A stretch of 64,000 nucleotides of DNA from Sphingomonas faeni (GTDB taxonomy: Bacteria > Pseudomonadota > Alphaproteobacteria > Sphingomonadales > Sphingomonadaceae). Location: positions 310,001 to 374,000 of the forward strand of contig NZ_JALPNF010000003.1 of the NCBI RefSeq assembly GCF_023195535.1, read 5' to 3'. The notes under the pieces are model-generated. The model had not been told where the DNA came from. It saw nothing but the letters and a program-made list of their open reading frames with translations, and ran no database searches. Shown here piece by piece: positions 22,010-30,948 of the stretch (positions are counted from its first letter, which is position 1; each line of letters opens with the position of its first letter). Both the position numbers and the translations under genes were made by a program.

Positions 22010-22114
22010 GGCGAGAAGGTGCGACGGACAGGTCCTAGCGTCAAGCCTGTCAGCGGAACACCCCAGCGTCCCGACCCGTTGAGTCTCCCGAGCCAACAAC
22101 ACCGGACGAACCCC

Positions 22115-22447
22115 ATGCCCAATTTCGACCATCGCCATCCCCACCAGTCCAACCCGAAGCCGAAGCCAAAAACGTTCGGCCGCAACGCACTCTCGATTGG
22201 CGCCGCGGCGATCGGGCTGGGCGGGGCGTTGCTCGCGGTCTTCCTGCGCTCGAAGAAGAACCCCGCCGAGCATGCGGCGCCCGATCTCGCGCTCGACAAG
22301 CCGCGCCCCGGTGCGGACGATCGCGCGCCGGAGGCCTTCCGTCCCGATCCGACCGCTGTCCCCACCAAGGCCGAGCGCGAGGCGCTGCGTCCCGCCACCG
22401 GTCCGGCGCCGTCGTTCGCCGCGGATCGCGGTTCGACGCTCGGCTGA
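22115..22447 (+). CDS. Hypothetical single-helix membrane protein
   Basis: 110 residues from MPNFDHRHPHQSNPKPKPK. A short His/Pro/Lys-rich head, one membrane helix (LSIGAAAIGLGGALLAVFL, about 29-47) and a polar Pro/Asp-rich tail. No domain recognised. Followed by a GGGGC tandem tract. A tail-anchored or inner membrane protein of unknown role. Confidence 0.6.
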   Translation: MPNFDHRHPHQSNPKPKPKTFGRNALSIGAAAIGLGGALLAVFLRSKKNPAEHAAPDLALDKPRPGADDRAPEAFRPDPTAVPTKAEREALRPATGPAPSFAADRGSTLG

Positions 22448-22448
22448 G

Positions 22449-22485
22449 GCGGGCGGGGCAGGGCGGGGCGGGGCGGGGCGGGGCC
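22449..22485. repeat. GGGGC pentamer tract (G-quadruplex-capable)
   Basis: At least five consecutive runs of three to four guanines separated by single C or CA (GGCGGGGCGGGGC type) directly after the stop codon of the 110-residue gene. Four or more G-runs with one-base loops fit the consensus for a stable G-quadruplex on the plus strand and in the transcript. Confidence 0.75.
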
Positions 22486-22678
22486 TCATTCCCTCCGCGG
22501 CGCCGAGCTGGACTTGGAGCCTCGTCCTGCGCCCGCCCCGGCGTCCAATCTTGCCCCCGATCTTGACCGGGCAGATCGCAGCGCCCCGACGTTCCGTCGT
22601 CACCCGTCGCGGAGCCTGCACCCAAATCCCACACCGGGCGTTCTCCCGCCGTCAGACTCTTACACGACGGAGACCCCC

Positions 22679-23134
22679 ATGAGCATCTTCAGCAAGATCA
22701 AGTCCGCTATCTTCGGTGAGAAGGGTCCGCTTGGCAGCGGGCATTTCGGCACGCCCAAGGCGGACGCCGCCCCGACCCCTACGCCGCAGACCCCAGCGCC
22801 GCAGACTACCGCCGCCCAGCCAGCGCCGACCACCGCCGCGCCGACCCCGCAGGCTGCACCCGCCGCACCCGCCCCGGCGGTCGACGTCGAGGCCGTGCTC
22901 TCGGGCATCGCAGCGAAGAAGGGCGTCGATCTCAACTGGCGCACCTCGATCGTCGACCTGATGAAGCTGCTCGATCTCGATTCGAGCCTCGATAACCGCA
23001 AGGAACTTGCCACCGAGCTCGGCTATACCGGCGCCAAGGACGGCAGCGCGGAAATGAACATGTGGCTGATCAAGGCGGTGATGCGCGAGCTCGAGAAGAA
23101 CGGCGGCACCGTGCCCGCCAACCTCAAGGACTGA
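22679..23134 (+). CDS. DUF3597 domain protein
   Basis: 151 residues from MSIFSKIKSAIFG. A short amphipathic N-terminus, a long Pro/Ala/Thr linker (about 30-70), and a C-terminal DUF3597 domain with DVEAVLSGIAAKKGVDLNWRTSIVDLMKLLDLDSSL...ELATELGY. The domain resembles LysM-adjacent stress proteins of the YjdI/'KLGYTG' type and is common in proteobacteria; molecular role not known. A good GGAGA site precedes the ATG. A 10-bp stem hairpin follows it. Confidence 0.85.
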   Translation: MSIFSKIKSAIFGEKGPLGSGHFGTPKADAAPTPTPQTPAPQTTAAQPAPTTAAPTPQAAPAAPAPAVDVEAVLSGIAAKKGVDLNWRTSIVDLMKLLDLDSSLDNRKELATELGYTGAKDGSAEMNMWLIKAVMRELEKNGGTVPANLKD

Positions 23135-23140
23135 GCCTCA

Positions 23141-23172
23141 ATCGGCGTCGGCAACCAAAGGTCGACGCCGAT
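23141..23172 (+). terminator. Hairpin after the DUF3597 gene
   Basis: Stem ATCGGCGTCG / CGACGCCGAT with a 12-base loop, shortly after the stop. Followed by CATTACGTT rather than a clean U-run, so only a weak or Rho-assisted terminator. Confidence 0.45.
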
Positions 23173-23211
23173 CATTACGTTGTCAGTATCAACCTTCTGA
23201 AAGGACACGAA

Positions 23212-23625
23212 ATGCGCGTTGCGATGCTGGGCCTGCTGGCCGCCTCTACCCTGGTTGCCGGCTGCGTCGGCGACGGAGGCAGCCGCTACGGCGTCGACCC
23301 GCGCTATCGTTCCTACGACTATAATCGCCCGGATCCTGCCTATGGCAGCTACGATGCGGGGCGCTATTATCGCGACGACCGCCGCTATCGCGAGCGCCGC
23401 CTGTCGCGCAACGAACGCGTCTATCGCGGCAACGACGGCCGGTATTACTGCCGCCGCAACGACGGTACCACCGGGCTGATCGTCGGCGGAGTCGCGGGCG
23501 GGGTGCTGGGCAACGTCATCGCACCGGGCGGCTCCGGCTTGCTCGGTACCGTCCTGGGTGCGGCTGGCGGTGCGCTCGCCGGGCGTGCGGTCGATCGCTC
23601 CGGCAACGACACGCGCTGCCGCTAA
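23212..23625 (+). CDS. Glycine-zipper lipoprotein
   Basis: 137 residues. Lipoprotein signal with lipobox LVAGC (Cys17). The middle is rich in Tyr/Arg/Asp (YRSYDYNRPDPAYGSYD...) and the C-terminus carries a glycine-zipper 2TM pattern (GLIVGGVAGGVLGNVIAPGG, then GTVLGAAGGALAGRAV). Such proteins sit in the outer membrane or periplasm and are often stress-induced (SlyB/YMGG family). A GAAAGGACAC site precedes the ATG and a strong terminator follows. Confidence 0.85.
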   Translation: MRVAMLGLLAASTLVAGCVGDGGSRYGVDPRYRSYDYNRPDPAYGSYDAGRYYRDDRRYRERRLSRNERVYRGNDGRYYCRRNDGTTGLIVGGVAGGVLGNVIAPGGSGLLGTVLGAAGGALAGRAVDRSGNDTRCR

Positions 23626-23632
23626 AGTCCTC

Positions 23633-23665
23633 GACCGGCGCCGAAATATCGGCGCCGGTCGTTTT
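23633..23665 (+). terminator. Intrinsic terminator
   Basis: Perfect 12-bp stem GACCGGCGCCGA / TCGGCGCCGGTC, loop AATA, followed by GTTTTG. Ends the glycine-zipper lipoprotein transcript. Confidence 0.85.
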
Positions 23666-23726
23666 GAATTCTGATCGCCCGACACGGTTCGCGCGAAAAT
23701 ATTATGGGCGGTAATCGACGCAGTTC

Positions 23727-23903
23727 TTGACCCATTTTACCGGCGAGATTTGCAATTACGGCGATCTTGGCCCATATAGGGCTCAGCTACAGTCGCATAT
23801 CGACGGTTCTTGGCGCTTTGCGGCACCTTTCTCCTTCTTTCCCTGCTCCGCGGCACGGGTCGCCCGAACGTCGGGTTACTCTCTACTAAGAAGGAGCCAC
23901 TTC
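23727..23903 (+). promoter_or_regulatory. Putative promoter and leader of the cold-shock gene
   Basis: A TTGACC box at 23727 with a T/A-rich stretch about 18 bases later could be the promoter. About 120-150 bases of leader follow, with a CCCGAACGTCGGG hairpin close to the AAGGAG site. Long structured leaders are typical of cspA-type mRNAs. The assignment of the boxes is by eye. Confidence 0.35.
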
Positions 23904-24116
23904 ATGGCTATCACCGGAACCGTCAAGTTTTTCAACGCCGACAAGGGCTATGGCTTCATCGCGCCGGATGGCGGCGGCAATGATGCATTCGTGCACATCA
24001 CCGCAGTCGAGCGCGCCGGCATGCCGACGCTGAACCAGAACCAGCGCGTCACCTACGAGCTCGAGCCCGACAAGCGCGGCAAGCAGTCGGCCGTGAACCT
24101 CCAGCCAGCCGATTGA
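23904..24116 (+). CDS. cspA: Cold-shock domain protein
   Basis: 70 residues, a single cold-shock domain. RNP-1 (KGYGFI) and RNP-2 (DAFVHI) are intact, preceded by GTVKFFN. RNA chaperone binding single-stranded nucleic acids. Start ATG has an excellent AAGGAG site. The CspA label denotes the family, since sphingomonads carry several paralogues. Confidence 0.93.
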   Translation: MAITGTVKFFNADKGYGFIAPDGGGNDAFVHITAVERAGMPTLNQNQRVTYELEPDKRGKQSAVNLQPAD

Positions 24117-24218
24117 TCTCGCTGGCGGAGAAATCCGCCGCCTGATCTCGGTTGCGGTGCGGCGGTCTTCGGATCGCCGCACCAACTCTATCTAATTCTC
24201 TCGCAGGAGCGCACCAGC

Positions 24219-24449
24219 ATGGCCGATAATCCAGAATTTTACCGGGCCCGCGCTGATGAAGAGCGTCGCAACGGCGATGCTGCCCTCCTCGACAACGTCC
24301 GCGATCGCTGCCGCCGCGCCGAAAAGGCCTGGGACGACATGGCCTCGCGCGCAGAACGCACCCAGATCCTCCGCGCCGCGCGCGAAGCCGCCCCCCCCGG
24401 TGGCGAACGCATGATGATCGGCACCCCGTCGATGGTCCCCGCCGAATAG
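24219..24449 (+). CDS. Hypothetical small protein
   Basis: 76 residues, MADNPEFYRARADEERRNGD. Highly charged, helical throughout, probably a coiled coil of about residues 8-55; no membrane segment or recognised domain. Preceded by CAGGAGCG and followed by a terminator, and host-like in codon use, so it is likely real. Separate from the csp gene by 102 bases. Confidence 0.65.
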   Translation: MADNPEFYRARADEERRNGDAALLDNVRDRCRRAEKAWDDMASRAERTQILRAAREAAPPGGERMMIGTPSMVPAE

Positions 24450-24481
24450 GCGAACCGTCGACGACAGATCGCATTTAATGA

Positions 24482-24515
24482 AACCCGAGTGCAGCGATGC
24501 GCTCGGGTTTTTTCT
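24482..24515 (+). terminator. Intrinsic terminator
   Basis: Stem AACCCGAG / CTCGGGTT with inner TGC/GCG pairing and a run of six T. Ends the small charged-protein transcript. Confidence 0.88.
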
Positions 24516-24555
24516 TGCGCTTCGATGTATTGGACCTCGGTCAAAGATGAAGGGG

Positions 24556-24973
24556 TTCGCGCGGAGACGCAGAGAGCGCGGAGATTTCAGCCGAGCCGCC
24601 CGTGATCGAACACCGGCGCTTCGGCATTCTACATATTGCGAAGTTGCACGGCTTTAGCGCTGCGCTGCCACAAGGAGCCTGAGCAACTTTACGATCCCTG
24701 GTCATCCCCGCGGAGGCGGGGACCCATATCCTCAGATGTCCCGCACTGTTCGCCGAGTCTTGCCAACAGGGATCTCCGCCTGCGCGGGAATGACACTGAG
24801 ATGTGACGCGCTCTGTCGGTTCTAGACTGGAGGTACTCCGCGCATGGCTGAAGGTCCTGCACAATGCCGAGTCACAGCGGGTCGGAAGACCAAATCCAAA
24901 GTCGATCTGCCCATGCAAGTCGGGTAGGGGCCCCGAGCGCACCATCTCCGCGTCCTCCGCGCCTCCGCGCGCA
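24556..24973. repeat. Nested repeats: family H arms around a family F doublet
   Basis: Outer arms at 24556-24585 (GCGCGGAGACGCAGAG type) and, inverted, at 24943-24973 (CTCCGCGTCCTCCGCG). Inside lies a family F doublet at 24701-24794 (GTCATCCCCGCGGAGGCGGGGA / TCTCCGCCTGCGCGGGAATGAC). The span 24516-25079 has no supported gene; a 152-residue minus frame there is the shadow of these repeats. Confidence 0.75.
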
Positions 24974-25079
24974 AAAACTCTTCGCCCGCCCTGATCCAAC
25001 CGGTGCTCGCGTCAGAGCAAGGGACAATTTTCCAACCGGCAGCGGCAGGGCAAGAAAGGTACAGGCCCGATACCGGAGC

Positions 25080-26093
25080 CTATTTCAACGGCTTCCCCGA
25101 ATCCTTCCACCGATCGAGAATCTGCGATTCCGGTGGTAACATATCCGTCACGACCGGCACGGCTGGCTTGGCAGACACCGGCTTAACCTCCGCGAGCACC
25201 ACCGGCGCGACCGGCACCGGAACGGCGACCGCCGCTGCCCCCGCCGCTGCCCCAGCCGTAGCGATCATCTGCGGTGTCGGCGGCGCGACTGGGGGCAAGG
25301 TCATATGCGGCCCCGGCACCGGCTCGCCGCCCGCATAGCGCTGATTGAACGCGGCGGACGTGCCCCAATACCCCTTCCATCGATGGAAGAAATGCGCGCC
25401 GACCACGTCGGTCATGACCAGCGCCCGGTTCCACGCCGGCGTCACCGCATAGGTGTGATAATGCGTGGCCAGCCCGACCGGCGCATAGACATAGCCCGCC
25501 AGCGCCATCCCCGCCGCGCGCGCCGCGCGCACCCACGCTGCTCGCGCCGGCATATGGGCGAGCGCACCGTCGCAGGCGAAGCTGAACTGGCAGCCTGCAT
25601 GCTCCGATCCCTGATATACCACGCCGCACACTGTCCCCGGGAACGCCGGGTGGCGCGCGCGATTGAGGATGACCTGCGCCACCGCCTGTTGCCCGGCGTC
25701 GGACTCGGACGCGGCCTCATAATAGATCGCGGCGGTAAGGCACTGCAGCGCACGGTCGCGGTCGAGCGCCGACGCGCCTGCCATCGAGAACGGTCGCGCC
25801 GGCACGACGCCCGCATCCAGGATCGCACCCGCGGGGATCGGCAGATCGGGCAGGTCGATTGTCCCCGTCACGCCAGCCGCCGGCGCCGCGGTTTCCTGAT
25901 CGGTGGACGACACGTGGCTCGACACCCCGCGCGCTTCGGCCGCGACCATCGCTTGGTCCCGTGCCGCATTGCGCGCGGAGATGACGCGGAGTGTTGCGTG
26001 CGCAGAGATGCCTGCGCCGATCACCAGCACTGTGGCCATCATCGCCAACCAAATGCGGCGCATAAGCCGAACTGTTCGCACCCGAACGCGCAC
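25080..26093 (-). CDS. SleB-type cell wall hydrolase
   Basis: 337 residues from a GTG with a GAGG site; the in-frame ATG at 26063 is the alternative. An N-terminal anchor or uncleaved signal (LMRRIWLAMMATVLVIGAGIS, residues 10-30) is followed by a linker and a hydrolase_2/SleB domain from about 115 to 250. That domain shows LTAAIYYEAASES with the catalytic Glu126, VAQVILNRARHPAFPGTVCGVV, CQFSFACDG and ATHYHT. Lytic transglycosylase-like action on peptidoglycan in the periplasm. The C-terminal tail is Pro/Val/Ala-rich. Confidence 0.9.
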   Translation of the reverse strand: MRVRVRTVRLMRRIWLAMMATVLVIGAGISAHATLRVISARNAARDQAMVAAEARGVSSHVSSTDQETAAPAAGVTGTIDLPDLPIPAGAILDAGVVPARPFSMAGASALDRDRALQCLTAAIYYEAASESDAGQQAVAQVILNRARHPAFPGTVCGVVYQGSEHAGCQFSFACDGALAHMPARAAWVRAARAAGMALAGYVYAPVGLATHYHTYAVTPAWNRALVMTDVVGAHFFHRWKGYWGTSAAFNQRYAGGEPVPGPHMTLPPVAPPTPQMIATAGAAAGAAAVAVPVPVAPVVLAEVKPVSAKPAVPVVTDMLPPESQILDRWKDSGKPLK

Positions 26094-26299
26094 GCTGCTA
26101 CCTCATATCGTGTGGATGAGCGGAATGCTCATGCGCCAGACAACGCTGATCGATAGCCGATTTCCGCGATCCGATCGCGCCCGGATTTCGATCGTGCCAC
26201 CACGGGACGATACCGATTGCCGATTGCTCCCGGCCCTCCATCTGCCGCCGTTGGCGAACCTCGCCTTGTCGGGTCACGGATCGGCTTAGCAGCGATGGC

Positions 26300-29125
26300 T
26301 TACCGTAAGGTTGCGGTATCCAGCTTCAATGCGGCCTCGGGGATCAATTCCACGTTCGGATAGGCCTTGCGCAGCGGTTCGATGAACTGCTTGGCGTCGC
26401 CGACCACGACGATGCTGGCCGCCTTCGGGTCGAGCAACACGACCGCAGCTGCCTGCACCGACGCGGGATCGACCGCGCCGACCGCGCCGGTGTAGCGCTG
26501 CAGTTCACCCAGCGGCACGCCGTTCTGGACATACGCCCCGAGGATCCCGGCAACCCCCGACGTCGTCTCGATTCCGCGCCCGAAATTGCCGACCAGCACC
26601 GCCTTGCGCGTATCGAGTTCAGCGGCAGGGACGGGGGCAGACCCCATCCGCGTCATCTCGGCGGCGATCAGCGTCACCACTTCGGCGGCGGTCGGGTTCT
26701 TGGTCTGCGTCCGCGCCGCGACCGTGCCCTGCGTCTTGCCCGCATCGAGCCCGCTGCCTGCGCCATAGGCCAGCCCGCGCGTGATCCGGATTTCCTGGTT
26801 CAGCCGCGACGAGAAGCCGCCGCCCAGCACCGTGTTGCCGACCGCCAGAGGATAATAGCGCGGATCGTTCCGCGCGATCGCTGGCCGCGCCACCACGACG
26901 CCCGCCTGACCCGCTTCGGGCATGTCGACGACGATCACCCGAGGCTTGGGGTAGGTGACCTGGGGCGCCGTGGCCGCCACGACGCTGCCCGACGTCCACC
27001 CGCCGAACTGTGCCTCGGCAAGCGTCTTCGCCTGCGCTGCGGTGACGTCGCCGACCATGATCAGCGTCGCCTGACCCGGCTGGAAACTCCGCGCATACGC
27101 CGCGGTAATGTCGTTTCGCGTGATCGCCTTGAGCGACAACGGCGTGCCTCCGTTCGGTGCGCCATAAGGCGACGCGCCGAGGACGGCCCGATCCGCAACG
27201 AGCCCTGCGACCTGCGCCGGATCCTTCAACGCCAGCGTTACCGCGTCGATCTGTTGTGTCCGCGCACGCTCGATCTCCTCTGACGCAAACGCCGGGTTGA
27301 TCGCGACATCCGCGAGGATCGCCATCGCTGGTGCGAGCTGGTCCGACTTCACGGTCACGTCGACCGCTGCGCCATCGCTCCCCGCCGAACTGCCAATCGC
27401 GCCGCCAAGCCCCTCGATTGCCCGCGCGATCTGCGTTGCCGAGCGCGTCTTCGTGCCCTTGGTGAGCAACTCCGCCGACAGACTGCTGACCCCTGCGCGG
27501 TTCGCCGGATCGGTCGCCGCGCCGCCCGCGGTCACCAGATACGCGGTAACGATCGGCAGGTCGTGCCGCTCTACCGTGACCAGCCGCATGCCGTTGGCGA
27601 GACGAACCTCGACCGGCTGCGGGATCGTCGGTGATATCGGCGCGCTCGGCGCGGGTGGCTGGACGCGCTGCCCCTCAGGCGCGGGCGTCACGATTGCGAT
27701 GTTCGCAGGTGCCTTCAGGTCGGCAACCTGCACGGTCGGCGCTACCGCGATCGTATCTGCAACGCCGGCGGCGGGCTTGGCGGCAAGCGGCATGTACCGG
27801 ATCGTCGCCGACTGGCCCTCGCCTAGATATTTCCGCGCCACGCGCTGGATATCCGCCGCCGTTACCCGTGTAATCGCTGCAAGTTGGTTGTCCGCTGCTT
27901 GTGGATCACCGTCGACCAGCACGGCGGCGGCCAGCGTGCTCGCCTTGCCCTCGGCGGTCTCGCGCGACTGGATCGACTGGGTCAGGATCTCGTTCTTGGC
28001 CTCGGCCAGTTCGGCGGCGGTCACCGGCGTATCGCGGAACCGGGCGATCTCGCGCTTCAACGCGGTTTCGCCCGCCTCGACCGTCTTGCCGCCGGCGAGG
28101 ATGGCGTAGACGACCATGTTACCGGTCGCCTGCTTGGTATCGAGGAAGGCCTCGGCCGACTGCGCGAGCTGATCGCGGTACACGACGCTTTCGTACAGTC
28201 GCGAACTCTCGCCCGTCGCCAGCACCGCCTTCAGCACCATCAGCGCGGGAATGTCGGCGTCGCGATCCGGCGGCAGGTGATAGCTGACCAGCACCGCGGG
28301 CAACGGCGTGTTCGGCTCGTACACCGTCCGCGTGACGGCCTTGGTCCGCGCGGGCTCCGCTACCGTCACGCGCGGGATCGCCGCGGTCGGCTTCTTGATC
28401 CCCCCGAAATACTGGTCGACCCAGCCGTTCAGCTGCGCCGGGTCGAAATTGCCTGACACGACGAGGATCGCGTTGTCGGGCCGATAATAGGTCGCATGAA
28501 ACGCACGGACGTCGTCGATCCCGGCAGCTTCCAGATTCTCCAGGCTGCCGATCCCCGGCCGCGCATAGGGATGAACCTGATAGGCGAGCTCAGGATAATA
28601 GATCGAGAACAGCTTGCCGTACGGCTGGGCGAGCGTCCGCTGGCGCAGTTCCTCCTTCACGACGTCGCGCTCGGACCCGAAGCTCTTGGGCTCGACGACG
28701 AGGCTCGCCATCCGGTCGGCCTCCGCGAACAGGAGCCGCTGGAGGTGGTTGGCGGGGATCACCTCGTAATAATTGGTGTAGTCGTCGTTGGTCGACGCGT
28801 TGTTATACCCGCCGACGTCCTCGGTCAGCCGGTCCATCTGCTCCGACACGAGGTTGCGCGTCGACTTGAACATGAGATGTTCGAACATGTGCGCGAACCC
28901 GGACTTGCCCTTGGGGTCGTCCTTCGAGCCGACGTCGTACCAGACCTGCACCGACACGTTCGGCGTGCCGGTATCGCGGATCGCATAGACGCGCAGGCCA
29001 TTGGGCAGCGTACGCTCGGTATAGGCGATCGGCTTGACCGAAACTTGTGCGGGAGCGGTCTGCGCCACCGCCGCCACGGGAAGACATGCCGCGGTCAGCA
29101 GCAGAGCGGAGCGGAGGTGGCGCAT
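26300..29125 (-). CDS. M16 family zinc peptidase, two-domain
   Basis: 941 residues from MRHLRSALLLTAACLPVAAVA, a clear signal peptide; the extension to 29377 is not coding. The first half carries the inverted zinc motif HMFEH (79-83) with the downstream Glu in the ELRQRTLAQPYG region. The second half, from about residue 500, repeats the fold (VEVRLANGMRLVTVERHDLPIV) but lacks HxxEH and is probably structural. A pitrilysin/PqqL-like periplasmic peptidase of unknown substrate. It lies 8 bases after the small 65-residue gene and ends the queuosine-region operon. Confidence 0.92.
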   Translation of the reverse strand: MRHLRSALLLTAACLPVAAVAQTAPAQVSVKPIAYTERTLPNGLRVYAIRDTGTPNVSVQVWYDVGSKDDPKGKSGFAHMFEHLMFKSTRNLVSEQMDRLTEDVGGYNNASTNDDYTNYYEVIPANHLQRLLFAEADRMASLVVEPKSFGSERDVVKEELRQRTLAQPYGKLFSIYYPELAYQVHPYARPGIGSLENLEAAGIDDVRAFHATYYRPDNAILVVSGNFDPAQLNGWVDQYFGGIKKPTAAIPRVTVAEPARTKAVTRTVYEPNTPLPAVLVSYHLPPDRDADIPALMVLKAVLATGESSRLYESVVYRDQLAQSAEAFLDTKQATGNMVVYAILAGGKTVEAGETALKREIARFRDTPVTAAELAEAKNEILTQSIQSRETAEGKASTLAAAVLVDGDPQAADNQLAAITRVTAADIQRVARKYLGEGQSATIRYMPLAAKPAAGVADTIAVAPTVQVADLKAPANIAIVTPAPEGQRVQPPAPSAPISPTIPQPVEVRLANGMRLVTVERHDLPIVTAYLVTAGGAATDPANRAGVSSLSAELLTKGTKTRSATQIARAIEGLGGAIGSSAGSDGAAVDVTVKSDQLAPAMAILADVAINPAFASEEIERARTQQIDAVTLALKDPAQVAGLVADRAVLGASPYGAPNGGTPLSLKAITRNDITAAYARSFQPGQATLIMVGDVTAAQAKTLAEAQFGGWTSGSVVAATAPQVTYPKPRVIVVDMPEAGQAGVVVARPAIARNDPRYYPLAVGNTVLGGGFSSRLNQEIRITRGLAYGAGSGLDAGKTQGTVAARTQTKNPTAAEVVTLIAAEMTRMGSAPVPAAELDTRKAVLVGNFGRGIETTSGVAGILGAYVQNGVPLGELQRYTGAVGAVDPASVQAAAVVLLDPKAASIVVVGDAKQFIEPLRKAYPNVELIPEAALKLDTATLR

Positions 29126-29133
29126 GGAGGTCC

Positions 29134-29331
29134 TTACTTGTTGCGGTTCGCGAACAGCACCGCGCCCGCAATCGCCGCCGAGCCGATGCCGACGCCCAGG
29201 CCGATCTTCGCGAGCGGCCAACTCTTGGCTTTCTCGGCGGCGTTGTGCGCGGCGGCTTCGGCCTGCAGCTTGGCCTCCTTCGCGGCGGCGAGGATCTCGT
29301 TCGGGGTATCGCTGTCGATCTTGATGGTCAC
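29134..29331 (-). CDS. Small membrane-anchored protein
   Basis: 65 residues, [20 protein letters not shown]. An Ala/Glu/Lys coiled-coil helix (about 10-38) followed by one membrane helix ([22 protein letters not shown]) and a short basic end. Start overlaps the tgt stop by four bases, so it is translationally coupled. No family recognised. Confidence 0.75.
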   Translation of the reverse strand: MTIKIDSDTPNEILAAAKEAKLQAEAAAHNAAEKAKSWPLAKIGLGVGIGSAAIAGAVLFANRNK

Positions 29332-30479
29332 TTGGGCTCTCCTTCACTCTTCCGGGCATACACGCCACGGAAATCATTCGCGAACTGCGTCAGCGTCCCC
29401 GCGGCGATCGCCGCCCGCAGGTCCGCCATCAGCGTTTCGTAGAACCAGATGTTATGCTCCGTCATGAGCATTGCGCCAAGCATTTCGCCCGACCGGACGA
29501 GGTGATGCAGATACGCCCGGCCCCAGGTCGCGCAGACGGGGCAGGGGCAGGCGGGGTCGAGCGGCCCCATATCCTCGGCGAACTTGGCGTTGCGGATGTT
29601 GATCGGCCCGGTCCGCGTGAACGCCTGGCCGGTGCGCCCCGACCTAGTCGGCATCACACAGTCGAACATGTCGATCCCGCGCTCGACCGCGCCGACGATG
29701 TCGTCCGGCTTGCCGACCCCCATCAGATAGCGCGGTTTGTCGACCGGCAACTGCCCCGGCGCAAAGTCGAGGCATCCGAACATAGCCTCCTGGCCCTCGC
29801 CGACCGCCAGCCCGCCGACAGCATAGCCGTCGAAGCCGATATCGATCAGCGCATCCGCCGACGACTTGCGGAAACCCTCGTTCAGCGCGCCCTGTTGGAT
29901 CCCGAAGATCGCATTGTTCTCGGCATGCGCTTCGCCCGCATCGAACGCCGTGCGTGATCGCTTGGCCCAGCGCATCGACCGCTCCATCGCCGCCGCCTGC
30001 ACCTCGCGCGTCGAGGTCGTCGGCACCAGTTCGTCGAACGCCATCACGATGTTCGAGCCGAGCAATCGCTGGATCTCGATCGACCGCTCCGGGCTAAGCA
30101 GATGTCGCGTGCCGTCGAGATGCGACTTGAACGACACCCCCTCCTCGGAGCGCTTGGTCAGATCGGCGAGGCTCATAACCTGATAGCCGCCGGAATCGGT
30201 CAGGATCGGCTTCGACCAGCCCGAAAACGCATGCAGCCCGCCGAGCCGCGCGACCCGTTCCGCACCCGGCCGCAGCATCAGGTGATAGGTGTTGCCGAGG
30301 ATGATGTCGGCGCCCGCAGCTACAACGTCGGCGGGCTTCATCCCCTTCACGGTCGCCGCGGTGCCGACTGGCATGAAGGCGGGCGTGCGGATGTCGCCGC
30401 GCTGCATCGCGATGACGCCGGTGCGAGCCTTGCCGTCGGTGGCGAATATGGTGAAGTCGAAGCGGGGACGGGTGGTCAT
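29328..30479 (-). CDS. tgt: Queuine tRNA-ribosyltransferase
   Basis: 383 residues. It exchanges guanine 34 for preQ1 in tRNAs with GUN anticodons. The active-site Asp is in [12 protein letters not shown]; the second catalytic Asp in [26 protein letters not shown]; the zinc site is [17 protein letters not shown]. Full length. It lies one base after the EF-hand gene and two genes downstream of queA, so the queuosine steps are in one operon. Confidence 0.97.
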   Translation of the reverse strand: MTTRPRFDFTIFATDGKARTGVIAMQRGDIRTPAFMPVGTAATVKGMKPADVVAAGADIILGNTYHLMLRPGAERVARLGGLHAFSGWSKPILTDSGGYQVMSLADLTKRSEEGVSFKSHLDGTRHLLSPERSIEIQRLLGSNIVMAFDELVPTTSTREVQAAAMERSMRWAKRSRTAFDAGEAHAENNAIFGIQQGALNEGFRKSSADALIDIGFDGYAVGGLAVGEGQEAMFGCLDFAPGQLPVDKPRYLMGVGKPDDIVGAVERGIDMFDCVMPTRSGRTGQAFTRTGPINIRNAKFAEDMGPLDPACPCPVCATWGRAYLHHLVRSGEMLGAMLMTEHNIWFYETLMADLRAAIAAGTLTQFANDFRGVYARKSEGEPK

Positions 30480-30480
30480 A

Positions 30481-30948
30481 TTACTTTTTCTTGCGGATGC
30501 CGTAGCGATCGCCGACCGGCGCGCCGCGGATGGTGATGAGTTCGGCGCGGGTCAGCACGCCATCCTTGTCGCGGTCGAACCTTGCGAAGAATTGCGCGAA
30601 CCGCGCCTGAAGTTCAGCGAGTGTGATCCGATTGTCGCCGTCGCGATCGACCTCGAACGGGCTCGGCAACGCGTTACGGTCGCCGAGCCAAGCCTGCGCC
30701 CAATCGGCATAGGCGATGTACCCGATCGATCCCGTCGCCGCGCCCTCGGCGGTGGCATAGCTCCGCGCGACACACGCGGTCAGCTCGGCCTGCGTCACGC
30801 GGCCATCGCCATTCGCATCGCAAGCGGCGATGAACATGGCCGCGGGCTCGGCGAAGATCGTTGCAGGCGGCTGTGGCGTCCCCGCGGGCGGCGGGGCAGC
30901 GATAATAGCCTGGAGCAAAGCGAAGGCGAGCAGCATGCCGCCAGTCAT
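30481..30948 (-). CDS. Secreted EF-hand protein
   Basis: 155 residues with an N-terminal hydrophobic signal ([16 protein letters not shown]). Three EF-hand loops are visible: [24 protein letters not shown] and [12 protein letters not shown], each with the expected Asp/Asn ligands and terminal Glu. Calcium-binding protein of the periplasm or outside; no catalytic domain. Start overlaps the queA stop by four bases and its stop lies one base before tgt, so it is fully embedded in the queuosine operon. Confidence 0.88.
   Translation of the reverse strand: MTGGMLLAFALLQAIIAAPPPAGTPQPPATIFAEPAAMFIAACDANGDGRVTQAELTACVARSYATAEGAATGSIGYIAYADWAQAWLGDRNALPSPFEVDRDGDNRITLAELQARFAQFFARFDRDKDGVLTRAELITIRGAPVGDRYGIRKKK

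Noticed and set aside
24541..24999. 152-codon minus-strand frame
   Set aside because: Made largely of translated repeats (CHSRAGGDP, WVPASAGMT), which are well-known false coding signals.
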